Assembly (NCBI GenBank): GCA_002239105.1
Contig: MPNQ01000031.1
Location: 1-37,461, forward strand
Direction of reading: 5' to 3'
DNA: 37,461 bases
DNA from: a marine group bacterium Sva0996 bin134
GTDB lineage: Bacteria > Actinomycetota > Acidimicrobiia > Acidimicrobiales > Bin134
The notes beneath the pieces are model-generated. The model did not search any database. It had not been told where the DNA came from and saw nothing but the letters and a program-made list of their open reading frames with translations. Of the stretch, positions 32,205-37,461 are shown in pieces (position 1 is the first letter of the stretch; every line of letters starts with the position of its first letter). Made by a program: the position numbers and the translations under genes.

Positions 32205-33290
32205 GTGGATTTCTCCCTGTCGGAACAGGAGCAGGCGGTTGCCGATCTGAGCAACCAGATCCTGGGCGACCTGTCGACCCCAGAGCGGCACAAGCAACTG
32301 GAGGCTGATGGCGCAGCCCACGACCAGCAGGCTTGGAAGGCGCTGAGCGATGCCGGGCTCGTGGGTGTCTCCCTGCCGGAGGACTGCGGCGGGGGTGGCC
32401 TGGGGTTCTTGGCCACCTGCCTGATGTTGGAGGAGATCGGTCGGACGACGGCCCGGGTGCCGTTTCTGGCCCCGGTGGCAGCCATGGCGGTGGTCGAATT
32501 CAGCCCCGATCATCGTTGCTTGGAAGGCATGGCCGATGGTTCGGTGCTGGTGTCGCCCGCGCTGGTGGAGCCGGGCCGCGACCCGGAAGACCCGTCTGTG
32601 GCCGCGGCTGCAACGGGCGATGGCTGGACGCTGAGCGGGACAAAGGAGATGGTCCCTTTCGCCGACCAGGCCGACTGTCTCTTGGTAACCGCATCGACCG
32701 GCAAAGGGGTCGGACTGTTCTTGGTGGACAAGGCAGCCTCGCAAGTTGAGGTCGTGCTCCAGGAGACCACCTCGGGGCTGGTCGAGGGGAAAGTGGTGCT
32801 GTCCGACGTGCCAGCAGAGCGACTGGGCACCGACGCTGCGCCGGTGGAATGGCTGGTGCAGCGGTGTACGGCGGCGCTGAGCGCAGTGGCGGTGGGCGTG
32901 GTGAGCGAGGCCTTGCGCATAACCGCGGCCTACGCCAGCGAGCGGGAGCAGTTCGGCCGTCCCATCGCCACCTTCCAGGCCGTGGGCCAACGGGTGGGCG
33001 ACGCCTACATCGACACCGAGGCCATCCGCCTCACCGCTCTGCAAGCGTGCTGGCGACTCGACCAAGGTCTGGAGGCATCCACCGAGGTGGCGGTGGCCAA
33101 GTACTGGGCTGCCGACGGCGGCCAGCGGGTGGCCAACGCCGCCCAGCATCTCCATGGCGGGATGGGCGTTGACCGCGACTACCCGCTGTGGCGCTACTAC
33201 GTGTGGGCCAAGCACCTGGAGCTCTCGCTGGGAGGGTCCACCGCCCAACTCCTGCGCATCGGCGACGCCCTCGCCGCCGGCACCGCCTGA
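32205..33290 (+). CDS. Acyl-CoA dehydrogenase family protein
   Basis: This 361-residue protein starts at GTG 32205 (VDFSLSEQEQAVADL), the normal start of this family; a longer frame begins inside the divergent gene. Family marks are the N-terminal helical domain with GLVGVSLPEDCGGGGLGFL, the beta domain with WTLSGTKEMVPFADQADCLL, and the C-terminal helical domain ASEREQFGRPIATFQAVGQR ending HLHGGMGVDRDYPLWRYYVW. The usual catalytic Glu position is not obvious, as in many short actinobacterial ACAD subunits of steroid or lipid catabolism that work as heteromers. FAD is the expected cofactor. No partner subunit lies in the window. Confidence 0.88.
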   Translation: MDFSLSEQEQAVADLSNQILGDLSTPERHKQLEADGAAHDQQAWKALSDAGLVGVSLPEDCGGGGLGFLATCLMLEEIGRTTARVPFLAPVAAMAVVEFSPDHRCLEGMADGSVLVSPALVEPGRDPEDPSVAAAATGDGWTLSGTKEMVPFADQADCLLVTASTGKGVGLFLVDKAASQVEVVLQETTSGLVEGKVVLSDVPAERLGTDAAPVEWLVQRCTAALSAVAVGVVSEALRITAAYASEREQFGRPIATFQAVGQRVGDAYIDTEAIRLTALQACWRLDQGLEASTEVAVAKYWAADGGQRVANAAQHLHGGMGVDRDYPLWRYYVWAKHLELSLGGSTAQLLRIGDALAAGTA

Positions 33291-33294
33291 ACAA

Positions 33295-34140
33295 CTACAG
33301 CGCGGCGAACTGGATCACCGCGTAGCCGGCCAAGTGGCGGTCGCGCTGGGTGTCGATCAGCCTCACGACGGCCACTGCCCCCTGATCGTCGTGGCGCATC
33401 AGCGTGGTTTGGGTTCTCGCTGGGCCGATCCGGGTTTGGTCCAGGAAGCGGTAGTTGAGGCTCGTGGCGGCCACCGGCGCGCCCAGAGCCTCCTGGGCGG
33501 CAATCTCGGCGGCGGCCTCTGCCGCCATGATCATCACGCCGCCGTTGATGGTGCCGAAGCTGTTGCGCACGTAGTCGGTCATGGGAACCTGCACCACCCC
33601 GGCGGCGGCGTCCACCACGTCGAGCCCGATGGCATCCCACAGCGACGTGTCCCCGAATCCCGATGTGGCTAGGGCCATCGTGCGGCGCTCCATGGCCGGC
33701 TCTTGCAAGTGGGACAGGTCGGCATTTCCCGGCCGGTTGGGGATCAACGAGAACGAGAGGATCGCCTGGCCGATGGGCAGGGCCTGATCGGGATCGTCGC
33801 GGCCGCCGCCTTCGGCCAAGGTGGCGGCCACGGTGATCAGCCGCTGTCCGGCCCGCAGCAGTCGACACGAGGCGATCAGCGGGCCTTGGCGGGCAAAGCC
33901 CGATGCGGTGTAGGTCAAGTCTTGGGTAGCGATTCGATTGGGCAGCGCTTCGATCAGGGCCGTCAGTGCTCCTGAGGCGTCGGCCGTGACGCCGATGAGG
34001 CCTAGGCGGGCGGCGCCCGACGGAGTCAGCACGGCCGGGCAGAGCGGGGTGTAGCTGAGCGCCCTTCCTCGCTCGGGACGCTCGCTCTCCAGCTTGAGGT
34101 CGCGCAGAATGTGGCGCGCAGGGGGATAGTCGTTCGGCAT
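33295..34140 (-). CDS. Double hot-dog thioesterase-like protein
   Basis: This 281-residue protein is built as two hot-dog halves. The N-terminal half contains TYTASGFARQGPLIASCRLL and the C-terminal half NSFGTINGGVMIMAAEAAAEIAA, a PaaI-type signature, followed by ATSLNYRFLDQTRIGPARTQ. The likely reaction is hydrolysis of an acyl-CoA thioester, but the catalytic acid is not certain. It converges on the acyl-CoA dehydrogenase with 4 bases between ends and diverges from the sulfotransferase across 22 bases, a lipid-metabolism context. Confidence 0.75.
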   Translation of the reverse strand: MPNDYPPARHILRDLKLESERPERGRALSYTPLCPAVLTPSGAARLGLIGVTADASGALTALIEALPNRIATQDLTYTASGFARQGPLIASCRLLRAGQRLITVAATLAEGGGRDDPDQALPIGQAILSFSLIPNRPGNADLSHLQEPAMERRTMALATSGFGDTSLWDAIGLDVVDAAAGVVQVPMTDYVRNSFGTINGGVMIMAAEAAAEIAAQEALGAPVAATSLNYRFLDQTRIGPARTQTTLMRHDDQGAVAVVRLIDTQRDRHLAGYAVIQFAAL

Positions 34141-34162
34141 TGGGGGAATAACCTACGCCACC

Positions 34163-35428
34163 ATGAGCGATGCCAAGCGAGATGTCCGGGCCACCGACAA
34201 AGCCTCTCTTCCGATCGTGGTGCGGGCACTGAACAGCTATGGCCGCACTGTTCGTCGGATTCGACCGGGACATGGGCGGTTCAACGCCGACGCGTTGGTG
34301 GAAAAGGCCCAGGAGTCGGCCAAGCTCGACGATTTTGGCCCCGACGGCTGGCGAGAGGGATTCGAGATCCTGGTGGACTCAGTCAATGCCGAGGGCAACC
34401 TGAACCAGCTGGGGCGGATGATCATGGGGGGTCTGCTTGATTCCACTCTTCAGCTGCGGCTGCGGGTGGTGGATTGGGCCAACCAGCACCCCGAGGTGAC
34501 CCGGGAGCAGGTCACCGCTCCGATCGTGGTGAGCGGTTTGCCCCGCACCGGCACCACCTTGCTCAGCAATCTGCTGGACCTCGATCCGCAAAACCGGTCG
34601 CTGCTGGGCTGGGAGTCTGGGGTGGTGGCCCCGCCGCCCACGCTGTCTAGCCACAAAGAGGACCCCCGCATCACCGAAGCAGTGAAGGGTTCGGGACAGT
34701 TGTCCAAGCTGGCCCCCAGCGTGCAGGCCATGCACCCCATGGCGGCCACGCTGCCCACCGAGTGCGTGACGCTGCTGGGCGGGGAGTTCAAGTCGATCCA
34801 CTTCGAGACCCAGGGCACGTTCGACTCCTACGGCGCCTGGTTCGAGACCTGCGACATGGTTTCGGCCTATGAGTTCCACCGGTTGTGCTTGCAGGTTCTG
34901 CAATCCACCATTCCGACTCAGCGGTGGTCGTTGAAGACCCCAGGCCACATGTGGCACATGGACGCCGTGTACGCCGTGTATCCCGATGCCGGAGTGGTGT
35001 GGACTCATCGCGACCCGCTGAAAGTGGTCGGCTCGGTGGCCAGCCTCAACAGCACCCTCCACGCCACCAACACCGACAAGGTGGACTTTGCCCGGATAGG
35101 CCGAACCTGGAGGGACAAGTGCCTCCACGGCATCAAGGCTGGCACCGAGTTCCGCGAACGGCAGGGATCAGATGACACCGTGTTCGACCTCCAGTACGCC
35201 GAGCTCATGGACGACCCCGTGGGCTCAGTGGAGCGCATCTACCGCCACTTCGGCATGGAGTTGGATGACTTGGGCCGACGCAAGATGCAGGCGTGGATGG
35301 AGGAAAACCCCCAAGATCGCTTCGGCCGCCACCGCTACACCGTGGACCAGTTCGGCCTAGACGCCGACGAGCTCCGCAAGCAGTTCGCCGGCTACGTGGA
35401 GCGCTATCAGGTGCCGTCTGAGGGCTAG
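34163..35428 (+). CDS. Sulfotransferase family protein
   Basis: This 421-residue protein starts at ATG 34163. The PAPS-binding loop is VSGLPRTGTTLLSNLLDLDP (about 121-140) and the 3'-phosphate site is VVWTHRDPLKVVGSVASL (about 278-295); both belong to the Sulfotransfer_3-like family common in mycobacteria and related actinobacteria. The C-terminal part with YRHFGMELDDLGRRKMQAWM and NPQDRFGRHRYTVDQFG is also typical. It transfers sulfate from PAPS to a hydroxyl of an unidentified, probably lipid or secondary-metabolite, acceptor. It ends 4 bases into the convergent antitoxin-like gene. Confidence 0.88.
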   Translation: MSDAKRDVRATDKASLPIVVRALNSYGRTVRRIRPGHGRFNADALVEKAQESAKLDDFGPDGWREGFEILVDSVNAEGNLNQLGRMIMGGLLDSTLQLRLRVVDWANQHPEVTREQVTAPIVVSGLPRTGTTLLSNLLDLDPQNRSLLGWESGVVAPPPTLSSHKEDPRITEAVKGSGQLSKLAPSVQAMHPMAATLPTECVTLLGGEFKSIHFETQGTFDSYGAWFETCDMVSAYEFHRLCLQVLQSTIPTQRWSLKTPGHMWHMDAVYAVYPDAGVVWTHRDPLKVVGSVASLNSTLHATNTDKVDFARIGRTWRDKCLHGIKAGTEFRERQGSDDTVFDLQYAELMDDPVGSVERIYRHFGMELDDLGRRKMQAWMEENPQDRFGRHRYTVDQFGLDADELRKQFAGYVERYQVPSEG

Positions 35429-35745
35429 GTTTGATCCAGCTCGTCCGGGCGGCGGACTTGCTCAGTGGCCTGTTCATTCGCCTCGATGCGAGCGTCGATC
35501 TCCTCGGGGAAGGCGCTATAGAAATCTGCTGCCAGGCTGACCATGCTCTCCGACAATTCGAGTTCCTCGGCGATGCTCTCCATGCTTCGGCCAGGCCAGT
35601 GCCGCAAGTCGCGGATGACTTCCCACACGTCTGGCCCGCCCACCAGCCCCGCTCGTCGCCCTGTAGGTCCGGGACGGTAGACCACTCCGGGGAACTGGCG
35701 GGTCTTCAGCCCCTCGTCGAGTCGGAAAGAAGTGGGACGGGGCAC
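35425..35745 (-). CDS. DUF433-like antitoxin-type protein
   Basis: This 106-residue protein has FPGVVYRPGPTGRRAGLVGG, PDVWEVIRDLRHW, then a helix-turn-helix SMESIAEELELSESMVSLAADFY and FPEEIDARIEANEQA. This follows the DUF433 pattern of a small strand, a Trp and an HTH found in antitoxins of several toxin-antitoxin pairs. No toxin gene follows; the neighbour on that side is the convergent sulfotransferase. It may be a solitary antitoxin-like regulator. ATG 35745 is preceded by AGAGAGGTGAATT. Confidence 0.7.
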   Translation of the reverse strand: MPRPTSFRLDEGLKTRQFPGVVYRPGPTGRRAGLVGGPDVWEVIRDLRHWPGRSMESIAEELELSESMVSLAADFYSAFPEEIDARIEANEQATEQVRRPDELDQT

Positions 35746-35895
35746 AATTCACCTCTCTTTATTGCTCGGTGCTTCTGCGCTCGACTTCATCAGGACCAAG
35801 CTGCATTACGCTACGCAGAAATGCAAACGGTTTGAACGGCCGTCCGGCCAGCGTCTAGCCGAGGCCTTGGTTGTCTCTCGGGATAAGTTCTTTGA

Positions 35896-36132
35896 ATGTC
35901 GATGCTGAGTTTTCGGGTGGAGCCTCAAGTGGCGGAGAGAGTGAGGGAGATGTCGGTTTCTCTGGGGATTCCGCAATCCGAAATTCTCCGCGAGGCGTTG
36001 CGTCGGCACCTCAACATGTTGGCTGCGCAGGATGATGCGCTTGTGTACGAGAAGAGCCCACTGACAGCTGAAGAACTCGCCTTTACTTCCGCAGAGTGCT
36101 GGGAGCCGGCAAGCGACAGCGCCCGTTTCTGA
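35896..36132 (+). CDS. Ribbon-helix-helix (CopG-type) antitoxin-like protein
   Basis: This 78-residue protein begins MSMLSFRVEPQVAERVREMS; the SFRVEPQ strand and the two helices ending in SLGIPQSEILREALRRHLNM are a textbook ribbon-helix-helix DNA-binding fold. The C-terminal half is acidic (LTAEELAFTSAECWEP), as expected for a toxin-neutralising tail. No PIN or RelE-type toxin follows: the next gene is on the other strand 14 bases away. It is divergent from the DUF433-like gene across 150 bases. Confidence 0.8.
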   Translation: MSMLSFRVEPQVAERVREMSVSLGIPQSEILREALRRHLNMLAAQDDALVYEKSPLTAEELAFTSAECWEPASDSARF

Positions 36133-36146
36133 CAGCCGCTCGACGC

Positions 36147-37121
36147 TCAGAGGTGGGGGAGGACCTCGGATTCGAAGAGGTGGAGGTTTTCCCAGGCTAG
36201 GGCGGGGTCTAGGCCGCCCATTAGGGGGTGGAACATTACGGCGTCCATGGCGGCCATGCCATTGATCATCTCGATGGCCTCGGTCGGGGAGATGAGTTGG
36301 TGCATGCCCATGGCTCGGAGAATGTTGGGGTCGTCCACCGGCTCGTAGCCGGTGGCTGCGCCGGATTCTGCGGCCCACCGGCCGTAGGCGTTCATCTCAT
36401 GCATGGCGTGGGGGGCGACCTGGGCCCAGGTGGCGTCGGGGTCGTGGGTGATGTGCAGATATCCGGGGCTTCCCGATGAGGCTGGGCCGGGGTCGGGGTT
36501 GCCCAGCTTGATGACCTCGTCGCGGTAGTGGTCCCAGAACTCGGGGAGCGAGGGCAAGAACCCATCCGCGATGCGGGCTGCCCGCCGGGCCGCTCCTTCA
36601 GAGCTGCCCCCCAGCCAGATCATCGGCCGGGGATCCTGATACGGGGTGGGGGTGACGCAAACGGTGCGGCCCCGGAACTCGAACGGCTCGCCCGTCCAGG
36701 CCGCTTTGAGGGTGTCCACCATCTCAACGGTGAGGGCCACCCTGTCTTTCATCTCATGGCCGAACATGGCGAACTCCGAGGGCACATAGCCGCCGGCCAC
36801 GATCACGCTCATGCGGCCCTTGCTGATGCGGTCGAGCACGGCCAGGTCTTCAGCCACCCGCAGCGGGTCGTGCATGGGGGCGATCAACGCCCCCAGCATG
36901 ATGTGGATGGTCTCGGTGCGGGCGGCGATGGCCGACGCCATGGCCACCAGCGAGGGCAGGTAGCCGTCGTCGGAGCCGTGGTGCTCCGACAGGGTGACCG
37001 ACACGAAGCCCAGCTTCTCGGCCCACACCACCTGCTCGATGGCTGCTTCGTAGAGCTCGTCCACCGGCACCGGGCAGATGTCCGGGCACCGGAAGTCGTA
37101 GCGGATGTTGAGCAGGGCCAT
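36147..37121 (-). CDS. Luciferase-like (LLM class) monooxygenase-type protein
   Basis: This 324-residue flavin-dependent TIM-barrel protein of PF00296 opens MALLNIRYDFRCPDICPVPVDELY and has AEKLGFVSVTLSEHHGSDDG, TETIHIMLGALIAPMHDPLR, LAVLDRISKGRMSVIVAGGY and PRPMIWLGGSSEGAARRAAR. The SEHHGSDDG motif is common to the alkanal monooxygenase-like branch. Whether it uses FMN or F420 is not clear. The gene upstream on the same strand (37183-37461) is another member, so a paired arrangement or heteromer is possible. Confidence 0.9.
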   Translation of the reverse strand: MALLNIRYDFRCPDICPVPVDELYEAAIEQVVWAEKLGFVSVTLSEHHGSDDGYLPSLVAMASAIAARTETIHIMLGALIAPMHDPLRVAEDLAVLDRISKGRMSVIVAGGYVPSEFAMFGHEMKDRVALTVEMVDTLKAAWTGEPFEFRGRTVCVTPTPYQDPRPMIWLGGSSEGAARRAARIADGFLPSLPEFWDHYRDEVIKLGNPDPGPASSGSPGYLHITHDPDATWAQVAPHAMHEMNAYGRWAAESGAATGYEPVDDPNILRAMGMHQLISPTEAIEMINGMAAMDAVMFHPLMGGLDPALAWENLHLFESEVLPHL

Positions 37122-37182
37122 GGCGGCCTCCTGTCGTCGACTAGCTGTTCTTGAACTCGGTTGGCGACATCATCTACTGACT

Positions 37183-37461
37183 TCAGTTCTTGAACTCGGG
37201 GATCACGTATTTGCCCATGAGCTCGATGGAGGTCATCACGTCTTCGTGGCTCATCTTGTACGGGTTGAGCAGGCAGAACAGCAGATCGCAGCCCACCGCC
37301 TCGTAGCGCTTGGCCACCTCGATGCACCGGTCGGGGTCGCCCACCACCGCGGCGCCCGATTCCCAGATGTAGTCCATGGTGATCTGGCCCAACAGGCCCT
37401 CGTCACGGCTCTGCGCGGCGTCGCCGGTGTAGGAGTAGGAGCCCAGCTCGGCCACCTCCAA
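37183..37461 (-). CDS. Luciferase-like protein, C-terminal part (cut by window edge)
   Basis: The last 92 codons of a gene whose start lies right of the window. It contains VVGDPDRCIEVAKRYEAVGC followed by LLFCLLNPYKMSHEDVMTSI, the usual C-terminal segment of LLM-class enzymes (GDPD/E...K...G.D), and ends in GKYVIPEFKN. It is followed after 61 bases by the second LLM gene on the same strand. Confidence 0.8.
   Translation of the reverse strand: MEVAELGSYSYTGDAAQSRDEGLLGQITMDYIWESGAAVVGDPDRCIEVAKRYEAVGCDLLFCLLNPYKMSHEDVMTSIELMGKYVIPEFKN

Overview
The window comes from a high-GC actinobacterium. The evidence is a CarD-type RNA polymerase regulator, three luciferase-like (probably F420- or flavin-dependent) enzymes, heavily G/C-ended codons and lipoprotein-type solute-binding proteins. 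An Acidimicrobiia-like lineage is my inference. The organism probably inserts selenocysteine, because one gene carries an in-frame TGA in a UGSC motif followed by a hairpin.

Layout. (1) 1-1499: nested IS3-family elements. A complete IS (222-1471, with terminal inverted repeats and a GAG target duplication) sits just upstream of the orfA of a second IS3 element that runs off the left edge. (2) 1611-13407, minus strand: a defence-type island. Read in transcription order it holds a large Eco57I-like adenine DNA methyltransferase, two related C-terminal (target-recognition-like) modules, a PLD-SNF2 helicase and a protein with a possible PD-(D/E)XK nuclease core. The joint between the methyltransferase and the modules contains homopolymer tracts, a (GA)n tract and tandem coding duplications, several of them frame-breaking. 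It could be a phase-variable specificity locus or an assembly scar, and the sequence alone cannot decide. (3) 13408-14782: a P4-type tyrosine integrase next to tRNA-Glu(CTC), the likely right border of the island. (4) 14821-37461: chromosome-like genes.

The chromosome-like part holds a SAM methyltransferase, a luciferase-like oxidoreductase, a selenoprotein operon (UGSC protein plus a conserved partner) divergent from a possible 2-oxoglutarate oxygenase, and a peptide-type ABC importer with two tandem binding proteins and two permeases but no ATPase genes in the window. Next come the alpha-E / circularly permuted ATP-grasp / transglutaminase-like trio, tRNA-Pro(TGG), carD, a DUF429 protein, a glutaminyl cyclase lipoprotein, an acyl-CoA dehydrogenase, a double hot-dog thioesterase-like protein, a sulfotransferase, two antitoxin-like proteins and two luciferase-like enzymes.

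How the parts fit: integrase, IS elements and the restriction-modification-like operon together look like an accessory defence island inserted at tRNA-Glu and extending left beyond the window. The region right of the tRNA shows operons with 1-8 base overlaps and looks like stable chromosome.
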